From: Pedobacter sp. Leaf170
Lineage (GTDB): Bacteria > Bacteroidota > Bacteroidia > Sphingobacteriales > Sphingobacteriaceae
DNA: 64,000 nucleotides
Reading direction: 5' to 3'
NCBI RefSeq assembly: GCF_920984665.1
Contig: NZ_CAKLBP010000001.1
Span: forward strand, 400,858-464,857
Part shown: positions 15,608 through 23,249 of the stretch, piece by piece
How the letters are laid out: the number at the start of each line of letters is the position of its first letter
How positions within the stretch are numbered: the first letter of the stretch is position 1
Notes under the pieces: model-generated
The model's database searches: none
Told to the model about the DNA's origin: nothing
What the model saw: only the letters and a program-made list of their open reading frames with translations
Translations under genes and position numbers: made by a program

Positions 15608-16391
15608 CCACATAATTCTAACCGAAGAAGAAGAACAATCTGCAATAGCTTTTGGCATTCACCACTTTAAAAAAAATAAAGCTGATGAGATATACAAGCA
15701 ACAGTATTTGAAAAAATTGAGAGAACCAAAAGTTTACAGAAAACTGTCTTGTCAGGAATTAAGGTCTGTTTTATGCAGTAAATACAATATCGCTGATGTA
15801 GCTGACGAACATTTACTGAAAGAATACCGTGATAGAAAAATCAAACCTTTTATTCTCGATGAAAGCAACCGTGATATTTTCAATCTCCTTTGCCAATACT
15901 TTTCTGATGATATCGCTTTTGAAAAAGACGGTCACTCACTTGAAAAAGGAATAATGCTTTTTGGTCCGGTTGGATGTGGCAAAACTTCGCTAATGAAAAT
16001 GTTCGCATTCAACACATCGAAACCATTCGGCGTAATATCATGCAGAACCATTGCTGATAAATATTCAAAAGACGGCTCAAATGCTTTGTTAGAATTTTCA
16101 AACATGCCGGCGTGTTACCCTGAGCAAAACTTTGGACTTACATCGCTTGGACGTTGCTTTGATGATTTAGGCACAGAAGATTCAAAAAAGAACTTCGGAA
16201 ATGAAGTAAATGTGATGCAAGATGTAATTTTTAAGATTTATGATAACGAATTGATAGGAAACTTTCACATCACCACAAACCTGAGCGGCTCTGAAATTGA
16301 GGAAGCCTACGGTTCAAGAATACGCTCTAGGCTTCGTGAAATGATGAATGTGCTCACTTTCGATAAGAATTCTAAAGACAGACGAGCTTAG
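15528..16391 (+). CDS. DnaC-like helicase loader ATPase
   Basis: A 287-residue AAA+ protein with Walker A MLFGPVGCGKTS (about 141-152) and a conserved DDLG acidic motif (about 205-208) followed by sensor-like TTNLSGSEI. The arginine-rich end EAYGSRIRSRLREM is typical of DnaC/IstB-type loaders. A later start at ATG 15570 would shorten the overlap with the upstream gene, but both starts still overlap. It likely loads DnaB with the DUF6291-like protein. Confidence 0.8.
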   Translation: MENQKRTPQALNQIMAPQLQKISANYDHIILTEEEEQSAIAFGIHHFKKNKADEIYKQQYLKKLREPKVYRKLSCQELRSVLCSKYNIADVADEHLLKEYRDRKIKPFILDESNRDIFNLLCQYFSDDIAFEKDGHSLEKGIMLFGPVGCGKTSLMKMFAFNTSKPFGVISCRTIADKYSKDGSNALLEFSNMPACYPEQNFGLTSLGRCFDDLGTEDSKKNFGNEVNVMQDVIFKIYDNELIGNFHITTNLSGSEIEEAYGSRIRSRLREMMNVLTFDKNSKDRRA

Positions 16392-16458
16392 AAAAAGTAA
16401 ACATTTTATACACTAATCACCTAAGAAACAAATTAGTTAACCCTAACCACAAAATAAT

Positions 16459-16647
16459 ATGAAAACGGTAACAGACATACCAAAATTTATTGAGACGGTC
16501 GATAAGATGAGAAACGCTCAAAAAGAGTTTTTTAGAACAAAAGCAACTTCTGCAATCAATGAAGCAAAAAAGCTTGAGAAAGAAGTTGATGCTATGCTTG
16601 ATGAGGGAACTGTTCCTTCACGTAATAATCAATCAAAATTATTTTAA
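16459..16647 (+). CDS. Small helical hypothetical protein
   Basis: A 62-residue protein that is largely helical and charged (MRNAQKEFFRTKATSAINEAKKLEKE). Similar small proteins are common after loader genes in Bacteroidota phages, but I cannot name a family. It ends in SKLF and is followed after two bases by the next gene. Confidence 0.6.
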   Translation: MKTVTDIPKFIETVDKMRNAQKEFFRTKATSAINEAKKLEKEVDAMLDEGTVPSRNNQSKLF

Positions 16648-16649
16648 TT

Positions 16650-17168
16650 ATGAAGTCATTAAAAACAGTACAGTTTAGCCTTCCTTTGGCTGAAACGCAA
16701 GATGAATACGAGACACTTTACATTCACGTAAACCGAAAAGACAGGCTTGTGCCCGTAACATGCTGCTTTAAACTTTCTGCTGAGGAAATAGCAGAGATTA
16801 ACAAAACTGGTAAAATTTATTACCAACAATGTTTGATGGCAGAAACCGATGAGAGTGGCCGTGTCATTGTTGATGGCAATGGCGAAGCTACCCCAGCAAA
16901 TTTGTTTCAGCCAATGTCAATCTACGTTACTAATCCGCTTGATGAACAACCGGTAAATAGCTTAAATGGGCAAAGGCATCATATTGACACGAAAATTGAA
17001 ACCCTGCTGGCTTTGGATGAGCTTGACTTAATCGATATGTTTCCAACCTTTCAAGGAAAGATTAAACAACACCTTCAGGATCGCTTTGACTGCGGCGAAG
17101 TCTATGTTGGTTCGATTGGCTGTTTTGGATTCAATCCTAAAACCGGATGTCCAGGTCACAATAACTAA
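16650..17168 (+). CDS. Hypothetical protein with Cys-rich end
   Basis: A 172-residue protein with no recognised domain. The last 20 residues hold two Cys and a His (GCFGFNPKTGCPGHN), with further Cys at 38-39 and near 146, which could bind metal. Beta-rich segments dominate. It is the last gene before a pair of palindromic sites and the first lipoprotein gene. Confidence 0.55.
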   Translation: MKSLKTVQFSLPLAETQDEYETLYIHVNRKDRLVPVTCCFKLSAEEIAEINKTGKIYYQQCLMAETDESGRVIVDGNGEATPANLFQPMSIYVTNPLDEQPVNSLNGQRHHIDTKIETLLALDELDLIDMFPTFQGKIKQHLQDRFDCGEVYVGSIGCFGFNPKTGCPGHNN

Positions 17169-17180
17169 ACCGAAAACCAA

Positions 17181-17228
17181 TATCGGCTAATCGTCCGATA
17201 ATTCACTATATCGGCTAATTAGGCGATA
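17181..17228. promoter_or_regulatory. Two tandem palindromes upstream of the lipoprotein gene
   Basis: TATCGG (17181-17186) and CCGATA (17195-17200) flank CTAATCGT. Twenty-eight bases on, TATCGGCTAATTAGGCGATA (17209-17228) is a 20-base palindrome with one mismatched pair. The shared TATCGGCTAAT core shows they are two copies of one site, probably bound by a dimeric regulator or alternatively forming mRNA hairpins. Confidence 0.5.
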
Positions 17229-17247
17229 TAACCCAAAAAAAGCAAAC

Positions 17248-17400
17248 ATGAAAAGAAAACCTATCGCCTTTCAATGGCACAAACTAATTATCCTCGCTCT
17301 AGTATTATCATTGAGCGCTTGTGAAAAAAAAGAAGTCAAACCATGCAAAAAGCAAATTGACCCGAAAACAATTAAGGATAAAAAATTAATGAGAAGTTAA
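17248..17400 (+). CDS. Small lipoprotein, first copy
   Basis: A 50-residue product from ATG 17248 to TAA 17398-17400. A basic start and hydrophobic core lead to the lipobox LSAC, with lipid attachment expected at Cys26. The mature part CEKKEVKPCKKQ...DKKLM closely resembles that encoded at 24854-24994. Both copies precede an ASCH-domain gene. The mature peptide is only about 25 residues, similar in size to outer-membrane spanin subunits, although it is far from the lysis genes. Confidence 0.7.
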   Translation: MKRKPIAFQWHKLIILALVLSLSACEKKEVKPCKKQIDPKTIKDKKLMRS

Positions 17401-17951
17401 TGAAAGCCTTAACCATCAAACAACCATGGGCATCTTTGATTGCTCATGGCATAAAAGATATCGAAAACCGCAGCTGGAGAACAAAATACAGAGGCAGAAT
17501 ATTTATACATGCAGCATCAAAACCAGTTGGCAACGACCTTGAAACCATTTTAAACTATAAGCAATACAACAATATTCCTTTGGATAAGCAACTGACGTTC
17601 AATAATGGTATTTGGCAGAACGGTGCCATCATCGGCGAAGTTGATATCGTTGACTGTGTATTAAACAATGAAAGTATTTGGGCAGAGCAAATGGCGTATG
17701 ATGTTTGCCCTGATACCGGCATACATATTCTTCGTAAAGGTCAACCCTACATTTGGAATTGGGTACTGGCAAACGCTGTTATATATGAACAACCAATTTT
17801 AAACGTGAAAGGTGCATTGAGTTTGTGGAATTATGAAAAGCCTTATCAAGTTATTGGAACTGCTGAAATGATTATAAGCCCGTTCGAACCAAGCCCCACT
17901 GATGAACAGAAACAATGGAGCCAAGATTTTAATTCTCAAGACCAATTCTGA
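17400..17951 (+). CDS. ASCH-domain protein, first copy
   Basis: The start codon overlaps the lipoprotein stop (TAATG). The 183-residue protein opens with LTIKQPWASLIAHGIKDIEN followed by RTKYRGRIFIHAAS, the typical start of ASCH (PUA-like) proteins. ASCH domains bind RNA, and some members hydrolyse modified nucleosides such as N4-acetylcytidine. It could act on phage or host RNA or nucleotides. A second ASCH protein lies at 25057. Confidence 0.8.
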   Translation: MKALTIKQPWASLIAHGIKDIENRSWRTKYRGRIFIHAASKPVGNDLETILNYKQYNNIPLDKQLTFNNGIWQNGAIIGEVDIVDCVLNNESIWAEQMAYDVCPDTGIHILRKGQPYIWNWVLANAVIYEQPILNVKGALSLWNYEKPYQVIGTAEMIISPFEPSPTDEQKQWSQDFNSQDQF

Positions 17952-18100
17952 TGAAAAATACTCTGTACATGAAAATGAAAGAGCTACGACTTGCGTGGCT
18001 GAGGCTCTGGCAAAATAAATCATTCAAAATAGTCGTCTTTATCTGGTCTGTTGGAATGATGGTAATTCACCTAATGTTTAACATTATAGAAAAAAGGTAG
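17951..18100 (+). CDS. Small membrane protein (49 residues)
   Basis: ATG 17951 overlaps the ASCH stop (TGATG). The frame ends at TAG 18098-18100, inside the first base of a hairpin. After a basic helix, residues 27-44 are hydrophobic (VVFIWSVGMMVIHLMFNI), consistent with one membrane span. Coupling to the ASCH gene supports translation. Function unknown. Confidence 0.5.
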   Translation: MKNTLYMKMKELRLAWLRLWQNKSFKIVVFIWSVGMMVIHLMFNIIEKR

Positions 18101-18120
18101 CTCCCTTTTGGAAGGGGAGC
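18100..18120 (+). terminator. Hairpin after the ASCH/membrane gene unit
   Basis: GCTCCCTTT pairs with GAAGGGGAGC ends to give a 9-pair stem with one G-T pair and a 3-base loop. No T-run follows, so termination would be weak or the element may protect the 3' end. The 150 bases after it, to 18270, hold no gene I can support. Confidence 0.4.
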
Positions 18121-18270
18121 CAGCCTTATCCAAATTTTTCACGTTGTCGTTGCATGTAGCTATCGTTCGTTACAAAGACTAAAGTTAGGATGCCACCCTA
18201 CAGTAGTGGAATAATTATTCAGCAATTTCTTACCCGTTAATCAATCCGACAATTAAAAATAGTAAAATTT

Positions 18271-18903
18271 ATGACAACACGTGAAATTCATCACTCTGTT
18301 AAAGATTTGTTCATGAACTATGAGCACAAGCTTTTCAATAGCTACTTGTTTGATTGGGAGTCAGATTTCTTCGCCATCAGCAAGTCGGGCTATAGTCTTG
18401 AAGTCGAAGTAAAGTTAACTAGAGCTGATTTTAAAAAAGACTTTACACACAAACCTGAAAAACATAAAATGTTTGCCAACTTTAGAAAAGAAGCTTTGTG
18501 TAAATTTCACTTTGTCGAGCACGATTTTGTACTTAACGAGTTAACAGGAAAACGAGAAAGAGTTGAGAAAAGTTCTTACATAACATTTGTTAAACCAGCT
18601 GACAAACTACCAAATAAATTCTACTTTGCATGTCCTGAAGGTGTTATTCCAGTTGAAGAGGTGCCAGACTATGCCGGTTTGATTTATGTTCAAAACACCG
18701 ACATGATGAGGCCTAAATACCAAATTGTTAAAAAAGCACAATTTCTACACAAACAGGTTAATAACTTCACACCGCAGCTGATGAAGAAATATTTCTGGCG
18801 TAATATAGAGGCTTTGAATATGCTATGGCAATTCAAAAGGAATAACCAACTATCTGAAAACGTAGAAAAGCAGATTAATGATGTTATGAATCGTCTTCGC
18901 TAG
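18271..18903 (+). CDS. MmcB/PD-(D/E)XK-like nuclease
   Basis: A 210-residue protein. Residues 30-60 read FDWESDFFAISKSGYSLEVE then VKLTRADFKKDF: an acidic residue, then E-V-K, then a basic helix, the layout of MmcB-like PD-(D/E)XK enzymes. The second half is helical and lacks further catalytic signatures. It could nick or repair DNA in the accessory region. The end overlaps by 20 bases with an opposing minus-strand gene. Confidence 0.6.
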   Translation: MTTREIHHSVKDLFMNYEHKLFNSYLFDWESDFFAISKSGYSLEVEVKLTRADFKKDFTHKPEKHKMFANFRKEALCKFHFVEHDFVLNELTGKRERVEKSSYITFVKPADKLPNKFYFACPEGVIPVEEVPDYAGLIYVQNTDMMRPKYQIVKKAQFLHKQVNNFTPQLMKKYFWRNIEALNMLWQFKRNNQLSENVEKQINDVMNRLR

Positions 18904-19165
18904 CATCATCGCTACCAAAGCCGCTTACAATATTCGCTTGTATGGCAATAACTCTTTTGTGAATGCCTTGAACCACCTTTTCAGAAAGCTCGTCTCTACC
19001 ACCTCGAGAGGAAAGAATATCAATCTGCAGATTAAGTATAGCTTCCAGTGTGGCACTGTTGGTTATAGATAAATTTAGAATTGCTGCCAGCATTTCTCTA
19101 CTAGTTGGGTCGAACGATCCAAGATTGGTTTCTATGTCTTTTATATCAATGCTTTCAAGGTACAT
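18884..19165 (-). CDS. Hypothetical minus-strand protein
   Basis: A 93-residue frame on the minus strand fills the gap between two plus-strand genes, with 20 bases overlapping the nuclease tail. The product is helical and acidic at its end (GSDDASEDDS) and reads like a real protein. It is an isolated leftward gene among rightward ones, so it may be a lysogen-expressed gene. Start at ATG 19165 faces the gene at 19208. Confidence 0.5.
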   Translation of the reverse strand: MYLESIDIKDIETNLGSFDPTSREMLAAILNLSITNSATLEAILNLQIDILSSRGGRDELSEKVVQGIHKRVIAIQANIVSGFGSDDASEDDS

Positions 19166-19207
19166 GTTTTATGAATAAAATGGAATAATTTTTGTAAATT
19201 GTTGACT

Positions 19208-19567
19208 ATGGAAACAGATGATAAAAAATTCAGGATAAGGAGGATTAGCGGCGATGATATCTATGTTTCTGTTGAAGAATACACATCGCTTAGAAATAAA
19301 ATTAAAGCTAACCTTTCAAAGTTTTATAGTGACGTTGATTTTACCGATGCCAGTACAGAAGAACCGTTAATAGTGTTTTTCATGACAATCTACGGCAAGC
19401 ATGTGATAAAGAAATTTGAAGCAGCTGAATGGATAGATGCAGAGCGAGAAGGAAGATTCAATGAAATGTATACTGAGTTTACCAAAACCAAGAAAGCATC
19501 ATCAGCCAGAGTTTCAGAGTTGGCAGGTAATGGAGATGGTAAGTTCAGAAAGAAGAAAGTACTGTAG
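19208..19567 (+). CDS. Hypothetical protein (119 residues)
   Basis: The frame is open from a TTG at 19199, but ATG 19208 is the likely start (METDDKKFRIRRISG). The product has a basic C-terminus ending FRKKKVL. After its TAG stop the same frame continues in protein-like sequence broken by further stops, suggesting the gene was once longer. Divergent from the minus-strand gene at 19165. No family recognised. Confidence 0.55.
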   Translation: METDDKKFRIRRISGDDIYVSVEEYTSLRNKIKANLSKFYSDVDFTDASTEEPLIVFFMTIYGKHVIKKFEAAEWIDAEREGRFNEMYTEFTKTKKASSARVSELAGNGDGKFRKKKVL

Positions 19568-19830
19568 AGAAACATCAACAGAAGAAAGAACAAAAGCAGC
19601 TGTAAACAGATGATGAGAACCAAATGCAGAAGCTATAGAACAAGCAAGAAGAGAAGGAAAATAAGCAGAAAAACATACAAACAGTAAATACGAGAAGCAA
19701 CGCTTATTAACATTATTGATTAAAATGTTTGCATTTTTCAAATTATAATATTGATTATCAGTTATTTAAAATGTTGATTTCTGATATATAATTTATTTTA
19801 TTTTTTGCCGGCTAGCTAACTATATTTGTA
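19568..19830. other. Gap with decayed coding remnant and AT-rich spacer
   Basis: Bases 19568-19746 continue the frame of the upstream gene as protein-like sequence (RETSTEERTKAAVNR, then EPNAEAIEQARREGK) interrupted by TGATGA and TAA. I read it as a decayed C-terminal extension. From about 19750 to 19820 the sequence is very AT-rich. A -7 box TATATTTG at 19821-19828 begins the candidate RNA unit. No intact gene is seen. Confidence 0.4.
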
Positions 19831-19835
19831 TAGAC

Positions 19836-19866
19836 AAAAAAAAGCCCCGAAGCTGGAACTTCAGGG
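19836..19866 (-). terminator. Minus-strand terminator-like hairpin
   Basis: Read on the minus strand, CCCTGAAG and CTTCGGGG form a stem with one mismatched pair, followed by C and eight T (19836-19843). It could stop leftward transcripts entering from the right. The same bases form the first hairpin of the candidate plus-strand RNA. Confidence 0.45.
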
Positions 19867-19962
19867 TTTACCATTAAACTTGCGGGTTTAATGTTTCTGT
19901 TAGCTGAACTGGAAGCCTTGCAAAGCTTACATTTAGGCACATCTTTCTTGGCAAAGAAAACT

Positions 19963-19986
19963 AAAGCACTTGCAGGTGCTTTTTTT
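19963..19986 (+). terminator. Intrinsic terminator
   Basis: AAAGCAC (19963-19969) pairs with GTGCTTT (19976-19982) around a 6-base loop. The seven T of 19980-19986 complete a standard intrinsic terminator in the plus direction. It marks the 3' end of the candidate RNA at 19831. Confidence 0.65.
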
Positions 19987-20197
19987 ATTAGCTTCCTGTT
20001 GAAACAAATATACGAAGCTTAAACAATACTTTTTTGCGTTTTAGTTATCATCCATGATTAGTACAGTTTATCGGACCTAAGCTAAAAACCTAAAACACTT
20101 AATATCAATAAATTAACAATGTTAGTAAAGTCTAATTGTTGAAAAGTTTTGAACTCCTTAATATTAATTTAACATTAAAAGCCAGAACCACTGACCG

Positions 20198-20713
20198 ATG
20201 AAACCTCAAATTGCTAAAGCCATTTACAAAGAATGTTTGCAAAAAGGCTATGTGGAATATAACAATGTTTTGTACCCACCATCTCAAGTTCCAACCTTAA
20301 ACCTGCCGGTACCGCAAAAAAAGTCAAGAGGAAAGAATCTTATAAAAACAGGTGATGTGAATGATGAAAGAAACATCAGGAACAAGGCTAAGCAACGTGA
20401 TATGTTTATCATGCTGCTTGAAACTGATTTGAAGGTTGATGTTTGGCCAGAGTTCTTTTTTTCAACTGAACGCCAGTACCGATTCGATTATACAATTCCT
20501 AAATTTAAGATTGCTATTGAACAAAACGGCGGTATTTGGGCTAAAGGCAATAGTGGTCACAGTTCAGGTAAAGGCATTCAACGTGATATGGATAAATCAG
20601 CGCTGGCAGCCTCACTTGGTTGGACTGTAATCAGCAGAAGCCCTGAGCAAATGCAAACATCTGAAACGATTAATCTTATTAAATCTGCAATCGAGCATAA
20701 AAAATTGCATTAA
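20198..20713 (+). CDS. Vsr/PD-(D/E)XK-like endonuclease
   Basis: A 171-residue protein. From residue 84 it reads EFFFSTERQYRFDYTIP, then KIAIEQNGGIWAKGNSGHSS, then a helix and LGWTVISRSP. The D of RFDY, the E-x-N of AIEQN, the W and H, and the terminal GWTVI strand are the layout of Vsr-like or phage resolvase-like nucleases. It may resolve branched DNA before packaging. It follows a 200-base spacer and precedes promoter copy b. Confidence 0.65.
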   Translation: MKPQIAKAIYKECLQKGYVEYNNVLYPPSQVPTLNLPVPQKKSRGKNLIKTGDVNDERNIRNKAKQRDMFIMLLETDLKVDVWPEFFFSTERQYRFDYTIPKFKIAIEQNGGIWAKGNSGHSSGKGIQRDMDKSALAASLGWTVISRSPEQMQTSETINLIKSAIEHKKLH

Positions 20714-20723
20714 AATAATCGTA

Positions 20724-20756
20724 TTTGGATTATTGGTAATATTTTATTTAATTTTA
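20724..20756 (+). promoter_or_regulatory. Phage promoter module, copy b
   Basis: AATCGTATTTGG is identical to copies a and d, with TTTG at 20724-20727. The -7 region reads TAATTTTA (20749-20756), a weaker box. The predicted start coincides with the ATG at 20761, so the message would be leaderless or nearly so. Confidence 0.6.
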
Positions 20757-20760
20757 CACT

Positions 20761-21231
20761 ATGCAGTTAAGCGACAAAGCAATTGTTCAAGTTTTGCGAA
20801 AGAGTTATCCAGAGGTAATTGATAAGATTACCAGCGATATTTCAATAGCATTGCCAGAACATCGTTTAACAGATTTAACAAAGCTTGCTTCAATAATTCA
20901 GGTTTTTAATAGGGAAAAGCAAATTAATGCCGAAGACTTTTCTAACCCGAGTTATAAACGCAAAACCAGCCAGAACCGAAAGCTTTTAATGGCGCTTGTA
21001 TTGCTTTTCTACAATCCTGAAAGGCTTTGCAACATTACCAGAAAAGAAACAATTGGCTTAAGCAAGATGGTCAGCGATTTAACAGGCTCACATATCCGCA
21101 GCATTACAGTTTCCGCAAATGATGCGGTTACATTAATCAAAATTTATAAAGACTTCAAGATAGAAGTTTACAGGCTTTACGATTTAATCAATAAAGAATT
21201 TAACTTTTTCAATCATGGCAAAGAAAATTAA
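20761..21231 (+). CDS. Hypothetical protein (156 residues)
   Basis: Mostly helical protein (PERLCNITRKETIGLSKMVS). It begins at the first codon after promoter copy b. No catalytic motif is visible. It overlaps the next gene by 17 bases, so the two form a unit. Phage proteins of this kind are common late in the early region, but I know no family for it. Confidence 0.6.
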   Translation: MQLSDKAIVQVLRKSYPEVIDKITSDISIALPEHRLTDLTKLASIIQVFNREKQINAEDFSNPSYKRKTSQNRKLLMALVLLFYNPERLCNITRKETIGLSKMVSDLTGSHIRSITVSANDAVTLIKIYKDFKIEVYRLYDLINKEFNFFNHGKEN

Positions 21232-21412
21232 ACCTAAATACCCAATCGATAGGGAAAAGACTAGCGAAGCTTATCTTAAAGGTGATGTTCGCACCGGTGT
21301 TACAACTAGCTTACCTGGTATTCAGGTATCAATTGACGGCGTTAATTCACCGGTGATTGTTGCAGATATCCAAAACGCTATTGATGAAGTATTAACTCAC
21401 CACGGACAATAA
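21215..21412 (+). CDS. Hypothetical protein (65 residues)
   Basis: Starts inside the end of the previous gene and is followed without gap by a small membrane gene. The sequence has a basic start (MAKKIKPKYPIDREK) and a short beta-rich middle. Function unknown. Confidence 0.55.
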   Translation: MAKKIKPKYPIDREKTSEAYLKGDVRTGVTTSLPGIQVSIDGVNSPVIVADIQNAIDEVLTHHGQ

Positions 21413-21562
21413 ATGTTTAAGTCACTAATAGTTTTTAGTTTACTGTTTTTTATTTGGATAAAAAGCAAACCAGAAAGCATAACATTTTTTATTGGCTGGA
21501 TATCCTTAACAATCTGGATTGGATATATCGGCATTGAATTGTATAGAAAATACTTGAAATGA
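21413..21562 (+). CDS. Small two-span membrane protein
   Basis: ATG 21413 follows directly after the previous stop, and TGA is at 21560-21562. The 49-residue product has two hydrophobic stretches (SLIVFSLLFFIWI and ITFFIGWISLTIWIGYIG) separated by a basic turn. Its size would suit a small holin-like protein, but it lies far from the lysis genes and next to the minus-strand accessory cassette, so no role is claimed. Confidence 0.5.
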   Translation: MFKSLIVFSLLFFIWIKSKPESITFFIGWISLTIWIGYIGIELYRKYLK

Positions 21563-21574
21563 GGGTTAATTACT

Positions 21575-22405
21575 TCAACCTAAATCTTTAAAAAACTGTA
21601 TACTATTCATCATAATATCTCTATATGGAACTCTAGCAGGATTGATGCCTCTCACATTCAGCTTTCTACGGATGTCAGCATCAATGGCTTCTGTATCTGA
21701 TATTGAATTAATACTTAAGTTATCTTTCAAGTAGGCGGCAATAGCGCTATTTACAACAGTTTTAACTCTTTCTAAAGTATTATCATTTTCAAGCTCCTTT
21801 GCCTTATCTGATGATTGTGTTATAAGTGTTGACACTTGAGAAGTCAATTTCTCTAGCGACGTCTGAACATAATCTGAAAATTGAACGTTTTGAGTTTCTA
21901 AACCTTTTACTTCAAAGGTTCCAAAATCTTTTAAAAACGTCGAGTAACCTGGTTCTTTAGACTTAGCAGCAGTACCGATGATAAGAGCCTTAAGCTTTTC
22001 CTTAAACAATAGAATTTTGCCATGCCTCAAATCTCTTGGATAGATAATGTGCTCAATTGGTGAAGTATCAAAAGAAATCTTTGTTTCGTCATCTACTATC
22101 ACAATTGTTGCCTTATCAAAAGCAAGTCTTAATCCCAACTCAAACATCACGTTCGCATTTTGCATGCTCACATCGCAAATCACCAGGTCATTTTGATAAA
22201 GATTTTGTACTATTCTTTTCTGGATAACTCCGCTGAAATCGGCAGCACTTACAAGGTCGCTAACATACCCGCATTCTTCAGCACACTCAACTATAAGTCC
22301 TTTAACTTCCTTCCAGTGTTCAGATGATAATTCGTCCATGCCAGATATAGGCATAACAATGCCACATTTTGGCTTAGTAGTTGGTTTTTGAGAGTCGGCT
22401 GCCAT
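21575..22405 (-). CDS. Nucleoside deoxyribosyltransferase/TIR-like domain protein
   Basis: A 276-residue protein. Residues 13-130 carry a Rossmann-like domain with GIVMPISGMD at its start and the motif DVSMQNANVMFELGLRLAF (78-96), whose D-V-S-xx-N-x-N-V-xx-E-L-G layout is typical of DRHyd/TIR-like nucleotide-processing domains seen in anti-phage effectors. The C-terminal half is helical and may sense or oligomerise. It is transcribed leftward, opposite to its neighbours, behind its own AT-rich promoter region with a dyad. A defence or exclusion effector is inferred. Confidence 0.65.
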   Translation of the reverse strand: MAADSQKPTTKPKCGIVMPISGMDELSSEHWKEVKGLIVECAEECGYVSDLVSAADFSGVIQKRIVQNLYQNDLVICDVSMQNANVMFELGLRLAFDKATIVIVDDETKISFDTSPIEHIIYPRDLRHGKILLFKEKLKALIIGTAAKSKEPGYSTFLKDFGTFEVKGLETQNVQFSDYVQTSLEKLTSQVSTLITQSSDKAKELENDNTLERVKTVVNSAIAAYLKDNLSINSISDTEAIDADIRRKLNVRGINPARVPYRDIMMNSIQFFKDLG

Positions 22406-22472
22406 TTTAGATTTTTTAGTCTGCTAAAATGTATTTTTTTTCACACAAAAAAAAATATTTGACAACACAATG

Positions 22473-22488
22473 TTAAGTGTAGACTTAA
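22473..22488. promoter_or_regulatory. Dyad upstream of the minus-strand effector gene
   Basis: TTAAGT (22473-22478) and ACTTAA (22483-22488) form a perfect inverted repeat with a 4-base spacer. It lies in the 103-base gap between two leftward genes, upstream of the effector start. It may be an operator, possibly for the small protein encoded at 23218. Confidence 0.4.
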
Positions 22489-22508
22489 GAAACAATTAGA
22501 TAATAATG

Positions 22509-23249
22509 CTACGCCGACATATTATTACCAGGCAAATCAATGTCATGATATTTTTCATAAAAAATAGTAATCCAGTTTTTTTCTAGGCCTTTGCTTTCCA
22601 AACTGGCTTTCGCCATGTTGTATATCGCACTCAATGGAGGTTCCAATTTTAGCAAGAAAAAGAAATACATTTTCTTAAACAAGAAAGCTTTGTTCTTATC
22701 TGGAATTGATGATTCTTTAATTTTTATAAAAATTAAATCGTAAGAAGCTGTCAAATATATAATACTATCAGATTTGGTATCCTTCGCAAACTGTTCGTAA
22801 AGCTCAACTAAGTTAGTTTTGCGATACATATTAGCATATCTCGTTAGAGCTTCATAGCCGTAATAATTCTTTTCAGGTGTTTGACCAAATGGATTAATTG
22901 TTAATCGAAAATTGTTGTACTCAACCTCCATTTGATTAAACATAAGAAATATTATGTCGGTATCATTCTTTTCTCGTTGATCGTTATTGGATTCAGTCTG
23001 TCTATTTAAAGTTATGTAAATTAAATAACCCGAAATTATACCAACAACCGGGCTAGATATGCCTGCTATTATCGTTGCGATTTTGACAATGGAGTCACTA
23101 TTTAAATTGAATTCGGTTCGGAAAGAAGGTAGGCTGAATAGAACAATTAATAATAACGTAATGATAAATACGGCAGCTGCAAAACCGAGAAGCTGAAAGA
23201 TCCAGACATTTTTTATTTTAACTTTCATTGGTTTTAACATTAATTTCAC
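22509..23249 (-). CDS. Two-span membrane protein, possible phage-exclusion protein
   Basis: A 246-residue protein. Starts at Met1, Met4 or Met8 are possible; Met8 (23228) leaves the smallest overlap with the upstream gene. Two membrane spans occupy roughly residues 16-42 and 56-82, followed by a cytosolic helical domain with EYNNF and aromatic pairs. This layout recalls putative abortive-infection membrane proteins (PutAbiC-like), but the match is by architecture only. It shares orientation with the effector gene, and the two may cooperate. Confidence 0.5.
   Translation of the reverse strand: MKLMLKPMKVKIKNVWIFQLLGFAAAVFIITLLLIVLFSLPSFRTEFNLNSDSIVKIATIIAGISSPVVGIISGYLIYITLNRQTESNNDQREKNDTDIIFLMFNQMEVEYNNFRLTINPFGQTPEKNYYGYEALTRYANMYRKTNLVELYEQFAKDTKSDSIIYLTASYDLIFIKIKESSIPDKNKAFLFKKMYFFFLLKLEPPLSAIYNMAKASLESKGLEKNWITIFYEKYHDIDLPGNNMSA

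Larger units (their letters stand above)
19831..19987 (+). ncRNA. Candidate structured RNA with its own terminator
   Basis: A -7 box TATATTTG (19821-19828) precedes about 155 bases without coding. Hairpins seen are CCCCGAAG/CTTCAGGG (19845-19866, one mismatch), the perfect CATTAAAC/GTTTAATG (19872-19893), and the 3' stem AAAGCAC/GTGCTTT (19963-19982) followed by TTTTTTT. The last is a good intrinsic terminator. No -33 box is clear. The arrangement of promoter, stems and terminator suggests a small RNA. The spacer from 19988 to 20197 holds nothing I can support. Confidence 0.5.

Noticed and set aside
19568..19746. Stop-codon recoding in the phage
   Set aside because: All three stop codons interrupt the protein-like sequence, while every other gene in the window ends normally at TAA, TAG or TGA. 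Decay is the simpler explanation.
21413..21562. Holin identity for the small two-span protein
   Set aside because: Size and topology would fit, but it is 30 kb from the hydrolase and next to the accessory cassette, so the name is not supported.
21575..22405. Complete Thoeris or CBASS system
   Set aside because: The TIR/DRHyd-like domain is present, but no cyclase, ThsA-like or CD-NTase gene is found beside it.
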